Shown: positions 7,836 to 17,125 of the stretch, piece by piece
Position numbering within the stretch: the stretch's first letter is position 1
Layout: every line of letters begins with the position of its first letter
DNA from: an uncultured Clostridia bacterium
GTDB taxonomy: Bacteria > Bacillota > Clostridia > TANB77 > CAG-508
NCBI GenBank assembly: GCA_944393375.1
Contig: CALXZX010000008.1
Location: 1 to 57,506 of the forward strand
Direction of reading: 5' to 3'
Length of the DNA: 57,506 nucleotides
Notes under the pieces: generated by a model
What the model saw: the letters and a program-made list of their open reading frames with translations, nothing else
Database searches by the model: none
Told to the model about the DNA's origin: nothing
Translations under genes and position numbers: made by a program

Positions 7836-9410
7836 TTGAAAAAAATTGTTTATCTATTCGCAATTATATTTTTAGTAATGATTGTAATAGTCAATATAGT
7901 ATTTACAACCTATTTAGATACATCAGAACAAGCAATTATTCAAACAAATCATTTAGGATATATTTTAGGTGTTTTACTGGTAGGAATCCTGATATACTTT
8001 ATTACACATAGGGTAAATCAATATTTATATAAAGATAAATCTTCAGATATCAATAAAAAAATAAGAAAAAAATTATTTATAGTTGCTTTTACGATGTATA
8101 TCATATTCAACATAATATGGGTTATCCTTATCAATCCAAAAGTAGTAGGAGATTCTGTTCATGTTTGTAATTTAGCACAAACATTTTATGGAGATAATTC
8201 GCAAGATTTTTTGCAAAATCCAACATATGTAGGCGTTAGTTTAAAAGAATATATGCAGGCATATCCACATCAAATTACATTAGCATTTGTATATAGTATC
8301 TTTTTTAGGATTATTCATTTTGATGTTATGGAGATATTAAGAGTATGGAATATGATTGGAAATTTAGCAATTATTGTAGCAATATATAAAATTGGAAATC
8401 AACTATCTAAAAAATATAAAATGAATAAAGTACGATTATTATTATTGATACTAACTTTTATATCTTTGCCAATGCTTACAACATATATTTATGGAGATAT
8501 TCCAAGTTTAGCCTTATGTTTATTTTCTGCTTATTTTATGATAAGATATACAGAAACGAAAAAGATAATTTATCCAATAATAGCCTCTATTTTTACAATG
8601 ATAGCATATATGATGAGAATGAATAGTCTGATTTTTATAATTGCAACAAGTATGTATTTGATATTAAATATATGGAAAGAATGGTCAAAAGAAAAATGGA
8701 GAGATAGAATGTTACAAATATCCATCATATGTATATATCTTATAATAACCATGTTTCCAGCATTATTAGTAAAAGACTATTATTTTCAGAAATATGATTT
8801 AGATAAAGATAAGATTTATCCGAATAATAGCTATTTACTTATGGCGATGGAAGAAGGACCAAGAGGAAATGGTTGGTATAATGAAAATATAGCAGGGCCA
8901 GCACTAAAAGAACCAGAAAAAATGAAGACAGAATATACTCAAAAAATAAAAGACAGATTAATCTATTTTTCAGAGAATTGGGGATATATGCTTAAATTTT
9001 ATACCAATAAAATCACTTCTATGTGGACAGAAAATACATATGCAGCTGTTAGAAATAATACATTAGCAGACAATACAATGATAGATAAGTTTATAAATCC
9101 ATTAACATTGTATCAAAAAGCAGTATTAATACTTATTTGTACTTGTAGCATCATCATATTGGTACAAAATAGAAAAAATCTTTCATATGAATTGATATTT
9201 TTAGCAACAATTTTTATAGGAGGATTTGCCTTTCATATATTGTGGGAAGCAAAATCAAGATATATTATTCCATATATTGTCGTCTTAATACCAATGGCAT
9301 CAATAGAAATTCAAAAATTTCAAGTAATGAATTCTAAAATGATAAAAAAAATAAAAAATTTCTCAAATAGTATCATCTTGCATTTTAATAAAGGAAGGAA
9401 ACAAGTATGA
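7836..9410 (+). CDS. Polytopic membrane protein, GT-C glycosyltransferase-like
   Basis: 524 aa from a TTG start preceded by AAAGGGGAAA. There are about ten to twelve hydrophobic segments. After the second or third segment lies NPKVVGDSVHVCNLAQTF, an acidic loop in the place where GT-C enzymes (family 39-like, lipid-linked sugar donors) carry the catalytic Asp. Later come YIYGDIPSLALCLF and, near the end, HILWEAKSRYIIPY, a motif often seen in this fold. The likely role is transfer of a sugar from a polyprenyl phosphate to a cell-surface acceptor; the substrate is unknown. Its stop codon overlaps the response-regulator start by 4 bp, so the two genes are translationally coupled. Confidence 0.65.
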   Translation: MKKIVYLFAIIFLVMIVIVNIVFTTYLDTSEQAIIQTNHLGYILGVLLVGILIYFITHRVNQYLYKDKSSDINKKIRKKLFIVAFTMYIIFNIIWVILINPKVVGDSVHVCNLAQTFYGDNSQDFLQNPTYVGVSLKEYMQAYPHQITLAFVYSIFFRIIHFDVMEILRVWNMIGNLAIIVAIYKIGNQLSKKYKMNKVRLLLLILTFISLPMLTTYIYGDIPSLALCLFSAYFMIRYTETKKIIYPIIASIFTMIAYMMRMNSLIFIIATSMYLILNIWKEWSKEKWRDRMLQISIICIYLIITMFPALLVKDYYFQKYDLDKDKIYPNNSYLLMAMEEGPRGNGWYNENIAGPALKEPEKMKTEYTQKIKDRLIYFSENWGYMLKFYTNKITSMWTENTYAAVRNNTLADNTMIDKFINPLTLYQKAVLILICTCSIIILVQNRKNLSYELIFLATIFIGGFAFHILWEAKSRYIIPYIVVLIPMASIEIQKFQVMNSKMIKKIKNFSNSIILHFNKGRKQV

Positions 9411-10075
9411 AAACTATATTAATCGTAGAAGATAATACAGATATTCATAATTTACTAAAAGAAGTATTAGAAAAAGAAAATCACAAAGTTTTAAATAGTT
9501 ATTCTGGAACAGAAGCCTTAATGGTTTTAGAAAAAGAAAAAGTGGATTTAATTTTATTAGATTTAATGTTACCAGGATTAAATGGGGAAGACATTATAAA
9601 AAAAGTAAAAGACATCCCTATTATTGTGATTAGTGCCAAAATTTCTCCAGAAGACAAAGTAAATGCTTTATTAAGTGGGGCAAATGACTATTTGACAAAA
9701 CCATTTTCAACAGAAGAATTGTTGGCTAGAATACAGGTACAATTTAGAATGAATAAAGACAGAGCAAATCATAAAAATGCAAAATTAGTATATAAACAAA
9801 TGGTATGTAATCAAGAAAATCATACAGTATGTATAGGAGAAAGGCCAATATATCTAACAAAAACAGAATATGCAATTATGAAACAATTATTGCTACATCC
9901 GAAACAAGTAGTAACCAAATCAAAGTTACTAGAATGTATTAGTCAAGACACATTAGATTGTGATGAAAATTCGTTAAAGGTACATATTAGTAATATAAGA
10001 AAGAAAATAAGACAAGTAACAGAAGAAGAATATATTGAATCTGTATGGGGAATTGGTTTTAAAATGCATGAATAA
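9407..10075 (+). CDS. OmpR-family response regulator
   Basis: 222 aa. The receiver domain has the acidic pair VEDN, the phosphoacceptor Asp in LILLDLMLPG, the Ser of VISAK and the Lys of YLTKPFS. The C-terminal winged helix (PIYLTKTEYAIMKQLLLHP, ending ESVWGIGFKM) binds DNA. The cognate kinase is probably the one at 11986, after the ABC transporter genes. The likely targets are the four TTAAC repeats at 10078-10117, directly downstream of this gene and ahead of the transporter. Confidence 0.92.
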   Translation: MKTILIVEDNTDIHNLLKEVLEKENHKVLNSYSGTEALMVLEKEKVDLILLDLMLPGLNGEDIIKKVKDIPIIVISAKISPEDKVNALLSGANDYLTKPFSTEELLARIQVQFRMNKDRANHKNAKLVYKQMVCNQENHTVCIGERPIYLTKTEYAIMKQLLLHPKQVVTKSKLLECISQDTLDCDENSLKVHISNIRKKIRQVTEEEYIESVWGIGFKMHE

Positions 10076-10077
10076 AA

Positions 10078-10117
10078 TTAACGAAATCTTAACGATTTTC
10101 TTAACTGAATTCTTAAC
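10078..10117 (+). promoter_or_regulatory. Direct TTAAC repeats, probable response-regulator site
   Basis: TTAAC occurs at 10078, 10089, 10101 and 10113, with spacings of 11, 12 and 12 bp. All copies are on the same face of the helix. OmpR/PhoP-family regulators bind tandem direct repeats of this spacing. The ABC transporter start codon follows at 10154. Confidence 0.6.
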
Positions 10118-10153
10118 TATTTTGTTGTAAAGTAATAAGGAAAGGAGGAGGTT

Positions 10154-11068
10154 ATGGAATATATTTTAGAAACAAATCAATTGGAAAAAACATATCATCA
10201 TTTTAAAGCGATTAATAACTTAAATATGCATATAGCGAAAGGTGCTATTTATGGCTTGATTGGAAAGAATGGAGCAGGAAAAACAACTTTGATTCGATTA
10301 ATTTGTGGGTTGCAAAATCCTACAAATGGAACTTATACAATTTATGGTATTCTTAATACAGATAAACAAATATTGCATGTCAGAAAACGAATGGGAGCTA
10401 TTATAGAAACACCATCCATTCGATTAGATGCAACAGCAGAAGATAATTTAAAAGAACAATACAGAATTATGGGGTTACCTAGCTTTGATAATTTACAAGA
10501 AATTTTAAAATTAGTAGGATTAATGGATACAGGAAAGAAAAAGGCAAAACATTTTTCTTTAGGTATGAAACAAAGGCTAGGCATTGCTATTGCATTAGTA
10601 GGAAATCCGGATTTTTTAATATTGGATGAACCAATTAATGGATTAGATCCAGAAGGAATTATTGAAATTAGAGAATTAATTTTAAAATTGAATAAGGAAA
10701 GAGGCATTACTTTTCTAATTTCTAGTCATTATTTAGATGAATTATCTAAAATTGCAACTAATTACGGATTTATTGAAAATGGACATATGATGCAAGAAAT
10801 TCCTAAAGAAGAATTAGAAAAAAAGTGTAAGAAAAGACTAGAACTTGAAGTTAGTAATATAAAAGAATGTGTAAAATATTTTGAAGAAAAACAATTTCCT
10901 TATGAAGTCATTTCCAATGAAAAAATTTATTTATATCATAAGATGAATATCACAGAATTAGCAATTGCTCTTTCTGAAAGAAATTGTATCATCAACAAAT
11001 TAGAAGAAAAAGAAGAATCCCTTGAAAGTTATTATATCAACTTGATGGGAGGTGACAATCATGTATAA
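10154..11068 (+). CDS. ABC transporter ATPase, BcrA-like
   Basis: 304 aa, start directly after AAAGGAGGAGG. It has Walker A (GKNGAGKTT), the signature FSLGMKQRLGIA, Walker B (FLILDEPINGLDP) and the switch His in ISSHYLDEL. It resembles the bacitracin/lantibiotic-resistance ATPases. A C-terminal extension of about 90 residues follows the core. With the permease at 11061 it forms an exporter or a detoxifying complex. The two-component genes on either side suggest induction by a cell-envelope stress such as a peptide antibiotic. Confidence 0.9.
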   Translation: MEYILETNQLEKTYHHFKAINNLNMHIAKGAIYGLIGKNGAGKTTLIRLICGLQNPTNGTYTIYGILNTDKQILHVRKRMGAIIETPSIRLDATAEDNLKEQYRIMGLPSFDNLQEILKLVGLMDTGKKKAKHFSLGMKQRLGIAIALVGNPDFLILDEPINGLDPEGIIEIRELILKLNKERGITFLISSHYLDELSKIATNYGFIENGHMMQEIPKEELEKKCKKRLELEVSNIKECVKYFEEKQFPYEVISNEKIYLYHKMNITELAIALSERNCIINKLEEKEESLESYYINLMGGDNHV

Positions 11069-11921
11069 ATTGTTAAAAGCAAATTTCTTTAGATTAGTAA
11101 AAAACAAAATATTTTGGGGAATTGTCATCATCACCATATTGATAGCTAGTTTTATATTATTCAATACCATTTTAAATCAGCAAGGAGAGACAAAAGAAGG
11201 AATTGATAACATATTGGTAATGTATATTCATTTTATTGGAATTTTTATTGCCATATTTACTAGTTTATTTGTAGGTACAGAATATTCAGACGGGGCTCTT
11301 AGAAATAAAATCGTGATAGGGCATAGTAGAAAAAATATATATTTTGCAAATATGATGACAAGTATTGTTGTAGGAATATGTATAGAATTGATTTATATGC
11401 TTGTTATAACGATTGTAGGAATTCCAACTCTTGGAACTTTGCAAATGACAACTGAAAAGTTTTTATTTATTGTGTTAGATATTGTCTTTATTATTATTGC
11501 ATATGCTTCTATTTTTACTTGTATTACCTTATTATGCTCAGATATTACAGTTTCAACAGTTGCTTGTATTATTTTGGTACTTGTTATGCTGGTAGTAAGT
11601 ATGGCACTATCTTCAACAGCAAATGCAACCAAATATTATGAAAGTTATTCTCAGAATGAAAATGGGGAAATAATAGTTTATCAAGAACCTAACCCTGATT
11701 ATCCAGGAGATTTTAAGAAAAATGTAGCCAAAACAATTTTATATTGTATTCCTACTGGACAGGCATCTCAAATTGCAAGTCAAGTAAATAAACAGCCATT
11801 TCAAATGGTAGATTATATGTCAGATACTGAATTGAAAACAGCTTTCCTATATTCATTAGGAATGACAGTATGTATAACAGGAATAGGAATTTATTGTTTC
11901 AAACGAAAAGATTTGAAATAA
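11061..11921 (+). CDS. ABC transporter permease (ABC-2 type)
   Basis: 286 aa. The ATG at 11061 is 7 nt after GGAGGTGA and overlaps the end of the ATPase gene by 8 bp; a GTG at 11052 falls inside the ribosome binding site. There are six hydrophobic segments, the first at IFWGIVIITILIASFILF and the last at TAFLYSLGMTVCITGIGIY. The motif FVGTEYSDGALRNKIVIGHS is typical of BcrB/LanE-type permeases. A large loop of about 60 residues lies before the last segment. It pairs with the preceding ATPase. Confidence 0.88.
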   Translation: MYKLLKANFFRLVKNKIFWGIVIITILIASFILFNTILNQQGETKEGIDNILVMYIHFIGIFIAIFTSLFVGTEYSDGALRNKIVIGHSRKNIYFANMMTSIVVGICIELIYMLVITIVGIPTLGTLQMTTEKFLFIVLDIVFIIIAYASIFTCITLLCSDITVSTVACIILVLVMLVVSMALSSTANATKYYESYSQNENGEIIVYQEPNPDYPGDFKKNVAKTILYCIPTGQASQIASQVNKQPFQMVDYMSDTELKTAFLYSLGMTVCITGIGIYCFKRKDLK

Positions 11922-11985
11922 CTTAATAATGATTTGAAATAAAAAATTGGAAAGACAAATAAAGAAGACGAAAGGTTTGGTGAAC

Positions 11986-12858
11986 ATGTGGATTTATATC
12001 ATTAACATTATATTATGCATGGTATTGCTTTTTTTAACAATAAAACTATATTTCATAAAAAAATCTATAAAAGAAATTCGTGTTTTAATACATAAAATTA
12101 TAAAAGCAGATACCAATCAATTGTTAACCATATCTTCATCAGACAAAGAAATAAAAAGCTTAGCAAATGATTTAAATAAAGAATTACAAGAATTACGAAA
12201 AGAAAAATTACAATATCAAAATGGCAATCAAGAATTAAAGAGAATCATTACGAATATTTCTCATGACATGAGAACACCACTTACAGCAATTAGTGGATAT
12301 ATTGATTTAATGAAAGAAAATAAAGAAAAGCAAAAAGAATACATGAAAATCATAGAGAAAAAGACAGAAGAATTAACTTTGCTTACAGACCAATTATTTG
12401 ACTTTTCCAAAACAATGGATATAGGTGTAGAAATGCAAAGAGAGAAATGTTGTATAAATGAAATTTTAGAGGAAACTTTGGCAAATATGTATAACTTTTT
12501 TAAAGAAAAACAGATAGAACCCAAGATTGAAATATGTACACACAAAATAAATAAAAATTTAGATAAGTATAGTATTATTCGTGTGTTTGAAAATATTTTA
12601 TCAAATGTTTGTAAATATAGTAATGGAGATTTTAAAGTAACATTAAATGAAAAGGGAATCATAACATTTTCAAATAAAGCTAATTCATTAGATGCAACAA
12701 CAGTACAAAAAATTTTTGATAGATATTTTACTGTTGAAAATGCCAAAAAATCTACAGGACTAGGATTATCTATTAGTAAACAATTGGTGGAACTAAATGG
12801 AGGAGAAATATCTGCTAAATATGTTAATAAGCATTTAATTATTCAAATAGAATTTTAA
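11986..12858 (+). CDS. Sensor histidine kinase
   Basis: 290 aa. The start is set at the ATG at 11986; the open frame begins 13 codons earlier. There is one N-terminal membrane segment (WIYIINIILCMVLLFLTIKL), a short linker, the HisKA box NISHDMRTPLTAI with the phosphorylated His, the N box NILSNVCKYSN, and the G box STGLGLSISKQLVELNGGEI. There is no extracellular sensor domain. Kinases of this kind usually read their signal within the membrane or from a partner ABC transporter, here probably the one at 10154-11921. The gene closes a regulator-transporter-kinase module. Confidence 0.9.
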   Translation: MWIYIINIILCMVLLFLTIKLYFIKKSIKEIRVLIHKIIKADTNQLLTISSSDKEIKSLANDLNKELQELRKEKLQYQNGNQELKRIITNISHDMRTPLTAISGYIDLMKENKEKQKEYMKIIEKKTEELTLLTDQLFDFSKTMDIGVEMQREKCCINEILEETLANMYNFFKEKQIEPKIEICTHKINKNLDKYSIIRVFENILSNVCKYSNGDFKVTLNEKGIITFSNKANSLDATTVQKIFDRYFTVENAKKSTGLGLSISKQLVELNGGEISAKYVNKHLIIQIEF

Positions 12859-12916
12859 TGATAGCATTTTTATGGTAGAATAAAAGCATAAAAATAAAAG
12901 GAAATATATAATAAAA

Positions 12917-13945
12917 ATGAATAGAAAAGAATTAAAATCTATATTTTTAAAAATAAAAAAAGATGACAAAAAAGGCATAGAAGAATTATATAGCAAATAC
13001 CATAAAATGGTTTATGGTATTGCTTTTTCTATACTAAAAAATAAAGAAGATGCAGAAGATATCATGCAAATTGTTTTTGCTAAAATACAAGAACTAGATA
13101 AAACAAAGTTACCAGAAGATAAAGAAATGACATGGTTATATACACTTACAAAAAACGAAGCATTAAATTATCTAAAAAAGAAAAAGGAAGAACTGTCATT
13201 AGATACTATATATGAAATAGAAAATAAAAATAATGAGATAGATGAAAAAATAGATAGTATAGAATTTAATCGATTAATTCGTAAATTAAATAAGAAAGAA
13301 CAGGAAATCATTTCTTTAAAAATACTATCTGATTTTTCGTTTCAGGAGATTAGTGAATTACTAAATGAACCTGTTGGAACAGTAAAATGGAGATATTACA
13401 AAAGTTTACACTCTATAAAAGCAATGTTAGGAAGTTTCGCAATGTTTGTTATTACATTTACGATTGGAATGAAAGCTATATTTACAAATTTGAAAACAGG
13501 TAAACAAGAAGAAACAGTGCAATCAGAAGAAAATGTAAATGATGTCAGACAAGAGATAGAAAATACAAGTAGTCAAGATAGTGATAGTATGAATGGTGGA
13601 GAGCTTCAAGAGGAAGAACAACATAAAGAAATGCAAGATACTATACAAGAGGAAAATACAACAAGAGAAGAAGATACGAATAAAGCGGAAGAAAATAGAA
13701 CAGAACAAAATAGCACAACTGAAAATACAATAGAAGAAACAGAAATAAAAGATGAAACAATTTCAAACACAATAACACAAGAAAATCAAATAAAGCAAGA
13801 AACAATGGTAAGTAAAGAATTTACAGAAAATGAGATTTCATACATGGGAATAGGATTCATTGGGATATCTGTTATATTTTTCATTATGACGATTATTTTT
13901 TTCATAAAATACCAACTAAAAACAAAAAAGAAATTGTCTAAATAA
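12917..13945 (+). CDS. ECF-like sigma factor with two membrane segments
   Basis: 342 aa, about twice the usual ECF length. Residues 1-165 are sigma-70 like: region 2 (YHKMVYGIAFSILKNKEDAE) and region 4 (LNKKEQEIISLKILSDFSFQ, then PVGTVKWRYYKSL). A hydrophobic segment follows (LGSFAMFVITFTIGMKAIF, about 172-190), then about 100 residues of Glu/Gln/Thr/Asn-rich low complexity, and a second membrane segment near the C-terminus (YMGIGFIGISVIFFIMTIIF). The sigma domain thus appears tethered to the membrane, perhaps released by proteolysis. The exported protein at 13960 follows 14 bp later and could be its partner. Confidence 0.8.
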   Translation: MNRKELKSIFLKIKKDDKKGIEELYSKYHKMVYGIAFSILKNKEDAEDIMQIVFAKIQELDKTKLPEDKEMTWLYTLTKNEALNYLKKKKEELSLDTIYEIENKNNEIDEKIDSIEFNRLIRKLNKKEQEIISLKILSDFSFQEISELLNEPVGTVKWRYYKSLHSIKAMLGSFAMFVITFTIGMKAIFTNLKTGKQEETVQSEENVNDVRQEIENTSSQDSDSMNGGELQEEEQHKEMQDTIQEENTTREEDTNKAEENRTEQNSTTENTIEETEIKDETISNTITQENQIKQETMVSKEFTENEISYMGIGFIGISVIFFIMTIIFFIKYQLKTKKKLSK

Positions 13946-13959
13946 TAGAGGTGGTATGA

Positions 13960-15072
13960 ATGAAAAAGAAAATCTTAATTATCATAAGTGTAGCTATTAT
14001 TTTATTAATATTAGGATATGGAAGTATTGTATATATAGATTATCATAATGTGGTAAATGGAAATTTACCTATTTTTGCTAATCAATCTGAAGATGGAAGT
14101 TATCAAGGATTAGGGTATACAGTTGAAGTAACATATTATCCTGATACAGATGTAATTGAAGAAATGAAGATGAAACTTTTTGAAAAAATAATAGCAGGAA
14201 TGGTGCAAGATGTTGAGAAACAAAACGAAAATCAAGAGAATCAAGAGATTGTCATCATTGACAATGGGAATATACAAAATGAAAATAAAATTGATGCATT
14301 TATTGATAAAGGAGATAATCGTGAAGCAGATATTTTACAGATACATATAATTTTAAATGATAAAACAGATAATATGACAATCGAATTTGTACCAGGAACA
14401 TATGACGAAACATCTTTTGAAGAAAGTGATACAGAAAGTGAGAATACAGTAAATAGACAAGTGCCAAGAAGTGTTACAACAGCAGAAGAATATGAGGAGG
14501 TCTATGGATATTATAAAATAACTGTAAATGGAGAAGAAACAGGAAGATATGATGGTTTGCGTTGGCACATGAAAAGGGTAACAAAAGATAATACAGTACA
14601 AGTTATTATGGAACCATATTTAATAGAAGTAACAGAGTTTCCTGCTATTTGCGAATATTCCTTAGAAAGTTCAAATTATGAAAAGAAATTTGAGTTAACA
14701 TATATGGCTAGAAAAGATATGGGAGTAAAGAAAATTGCAGAAAAAAATCAATTTGATAATTTGGATTTCGAAGTATATACAATTGCAGGAGATGTTTCTA
14801 TTACCATAGAAGGGGATATGGTATATTCTTTAGAAGATGCTTTAACGCAAGGAGTAATTACAGTTCAAGACATCTTAGAACAAGTAAAAGAAGATGAAAA
14901 ATATGGATTTTGTGAAAAAGCTTATTATAGTGATGGAGGAAGCACAGAATATCGATATGCAGAATATACCATACTAAAATACAATACATTAGATGGTAAT
15001 AAAGATTTGGTAATTGGTATGCAAGGAACGATTATAAATCAAATAAATGCAAGTGGATATAAAACTGAATAG
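13960..15072 (+). CDS. Exported protein next to sigma factor, unknown
   Basis: 370 aa. A signal anchor (MKKKILIIISVAIILLILGY) is followed by an acidic extracytoplasmic domain with one coil-prone stretch rich in Asn, Gln and Glu (around residues 88-105). No family is recognised. It is co-transcribed with the sigma factor (14-bp gap, AGAGGTGG as ribosome binding site), so it may sense or carry out the response of that sigma factor; this is guilt by association only. A strong terminator follows at 15101. Confidence 0.65.
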   Translation: MKKKILIIISVAIILLILGYGSIVYIDYHNVVNGNLPIFANQSEDGSYQGLGYTVEVTYYPDTDVIEEMKMKLFEKIIAGMVQDVEKQNENQENQEIVIIDNGNIQNENKIDAFIDKGDNREADILQIHIILNDKTDNMTIEFVPGTYDETSFEESDTESENTVNRQVPRSVTTAEEYEEVYGYYKITVNGEETGRYDGLRWHMKRVTKDNTVQVIMEPYLIEVTEFPAICEYSLESSNYEKKFELTYMARKDMGVKKIAEKNQFDNLDFEVYTIAGDVSITIEGDMVYSLEDALTQGVITVQDILEQVKEDEKYGFCEKAYYSDGGSTEYRYAEYTILKYNTLDGNKDLVIGMQGTIINQINASGYKTE

Positions 15073-15100
15073 AAAGAAATTATAGAATAGATAAAATCAT

Positions 15101-15138
15101 AAAATTACTTTATACGAAAGTATAGAGTAATTTTTTTT
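15101..15138 (+). terminator. Rho-independent terminator
   Basis: AAATTACT and AGTAATTT arms, with inner TATAC / GTATA around a GAAA loop, are followed by eight T residues. It ends the sigma factor / exported protein transcript. Confidence 0.9.
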
Positions 15139-15174
15139 AATATGATATAATTTAACAGAATTAGGAGTGAAAAA

Positions 15175-16044
15175 ATGAAAGAGCAACAATATATATTAAA
15201 AGAACCAAAGACATTTAATTTAAAAGATATCTTCGAATGTGGACAATGCTTTCGTTGGAATGAACAAGAAGATGGAAGCTATACAGGAATATGGAAAGAA
15301 AATGTAGTAAATGTCAAAAAAGAAGGACAAGATTATGTGTTTTCTGGTATATGTAAAAACGAAAATTTAGAGAAGGAAATATATACATATTTTGATTTGG
15401 ATAGAAATTATGAAAAAATAAAAGAAGAATTATCTAAAAAAGATAATTATATGAAAACAAGTATTGCACATGGTAAAGGTATTAGAATCTTAAATCAGGA
15501 TTTATGGGAAACCATTATATCATTTATTATATCTGCTAACAACAATATACCGAGAATAAAAGGGATTATTGAAAGATTATCAAAGGCATATGGAAAAGAG
15601 ATAGAATGGAAAGGAAAAACATATTATACATTTCCAACACCAGAAGAACTAAAAGATGTTACAGTAAAAGAATATAGAGATTTAGGATTAGGATTTAGAG
15701 ATATTAGGACTTATGAAACCACAAAAATGATATTAGATGGAAAAGTAAATTTAAAAGAATTGAAAGAAAATCCAAATACAATGGAGGTAAGAGAAAAATT
15801 ATTGACACTTTCAGGCGTAGGACCAAAAGTTGCAGATTGCATATTATTATTTTCTGACTTGAAACGTTTAGAGGTATTTCCAATAGATGTGTGGGTAAGA
15901 AGGGTTATGAATGATTTATATATACAAAATGAGGATGAAACAAAAGTAAGCAAAAAACAGATTCAAAAGATTGCAAGAGAGAATTTTGGGGATTTAGCAG
16001 GTTTAGCGCAACAATATTTGTTTTATTGGAGAAGGGAGGCGTAA
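15175..16044 (+). CDS. ogg: 8-oxoguanine DNA glycosylase (OGG1 type)
   Basis: 289 aa. Removes 8-oxoguanine from DNA in base-excision repair and can nick at the abasic site. The N-terminal domain has the family motif FECGQCFRWN. The helix-hairpin-helix motif LSGVGPKVADCILLF contains the catalytic Lys, and the essential Asp is in VFPIDVWVRRVM. Length and order match bacterial OGG1-like enzymes. The start at 15175 has AGGAGTGA upstream. It stands between two terminated units and seems monocistronic. Confidence 0.92.
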   Translation: MKEQQYILKEPKTFNLKDIFECGQCFRWNEQEDGSYTGIWKENVVNVKKEGQDYVFSGICKNENLEKEIYTYFDLDRNYEKIKEELSKKDNYMKTSIAHGKGIRILNQDLWETIISFIISANNNIPRIKGIIERLSKAYGKEIEWKGKTYYTFPTPEELKDVTVKEYRDLGLGFRDIRTYETTKMILDGKVNLKELKENPNTMEVREKLLTLSGVGPKVADCILLFSDLKRLEVFPIDVWVRRVMNDLYIQNEDETKVSKKQIQKIARENFGDLAGLAQQYLFYWRREA

Positions 16045-16062
16045 AATTAGGATATAAAAATA

Positions 16063-16091
16063 TTGTAAAATAAAAGTAGGTATGATAGAAT
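16063..16091 (+). promoter_or_regulatory. Sigma-A-type promoter of the fructose PTS genes
   Basis: TTGTAA (16063-16068), a 17-nt spacer and TAGAAT (16086-16091) lie 20 nt upstream of the fruK start codon. GAGGAGGG follows as ribosome binding site. Confidence 0.6.
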
Positions 16092-16110
16092 CTGAAACGA
16101 GGAGGGAAAA

Positions 16111-17028
16111 ATGATTTATACAATAACATTTAATCCTGCATTAGATTATATCACGCAAGTTGAAAATTTTAAAATTGGTGAAATAAATAGAACAAAAACG
16201 GAAACAATATTACCAGGAGGAAAAGGACTTAATGTTTCTATTGTACTAAAAAACTTAGAAATTGAAAATACAGCACTTGGTTTTGTGGCTGGTTTTACTG
16301 GAGAAGAGTTAATACGTAAAATGGAGTCACAAGGTGTAAAGACAGATTTTGTTAAGGTAGAAAAAGGGTTAACAAGAATCAATGTGAAAATAAGTTCTAT
16401 AAATGAAAATAAGGTGGAAGAAACCGCTTTAAATGGAATGGGACCACAAATTACAAAAGAAGATATTGAAGTATTATTTGAAAAAATACAAAAGATGTCA
16501 ACAAATGATATTGTGATTTTGTCAGGAAGTATACCTAAAAATATAGATAATGATATCTATGAAAAAATATGTAAAGAACTTAATGAAAAACATATCACGT
16601 TTATAGTAGATTCTACACAGGAATTACTTATGAATGTATTAAAATATCATCCTTTTTTAATAAAACCAAATAAAGAAGAATTAGAAGAAACACTAAATCG
16701 TAAAATTTTAACAAAAGAAGATATTATTAATGCAGCGAAAACTCTGCAAAAAATGGGAGCACAAAATGTGTTAGTATCATTAGGAAATGATGGAGCACTA
16801 TTGTTAACTAAAGAGGATGACACATATTATTCAAAAGCGCCTAGAGGACAAGTAGTAAATACAGTTGGATCAGGAGACTCTATGGTGGCAGGATTTTTAG
16901 CAGGATATTATCAAACAAAAGATTATGAATATGCATTGAAAACAGGAGTGGCAGCAGGAAGTGCAAGTGCATTTTCTATACGACTTGCAACAAAAAAGGA
17001 TGTTGATTTACTTTTAAAACAATTATAA
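16111..17028 (+). CDS. fruK: 1-phosphofructokinase
   Basis: 305 aa. Phosphorylates fructose 1-phosphate to the 1,6-bisphosphate with ATP. PfkB-family marks are present: the N-terminal GGKGLNVSIVLKNL and the C-terminal VNTVGSGDSMVAGFLAGYYQ with the catalytic Asp and anion-hole glycines. The start MIYTITFNPALDYI is typical of FruK/LacC. It is the first gene of a run with fruA, ptsH and ptsI, which identifies the substrate as the product of the fructose PTS. No DeoR-type regulator gene is adjacent. Confidence 0.92.
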   Translation: MIYTITFNPALDYITQVENFKIGEINRTKTETILPGGKGLNVSIVLKNLEIENTALGFVAGFTGEELIRKMESQGVKTDFVKVEKGLTRINVKISSINENKVEETALNGMGPQITKEDIEVLFEKIQKMSTNDIVILSGSIPKNIDNDIYEKICKELNEKHITFIVDSTQELLMNVLKYHPFLIKPNKEELEETLNRKILTKEDIINAAKTLQKMGAQNVLVSLGNDGALLLTKEDDTYYSKAPRGQVVNTVGSGDSMVAGFLAGYYQTKDYEYALKTGVAAGSASAFSIRLATKKDVDLLLKQL

Positions 17029-17125
17029 AAAAGATGTGTGTTAACAAAATGAAAAGGTTCTACACACAGATGTGAAGACTGGTTTGCAGTACTTCAAAAA
17101 ATAATACAAAAGAAAGGGGTAAAAT

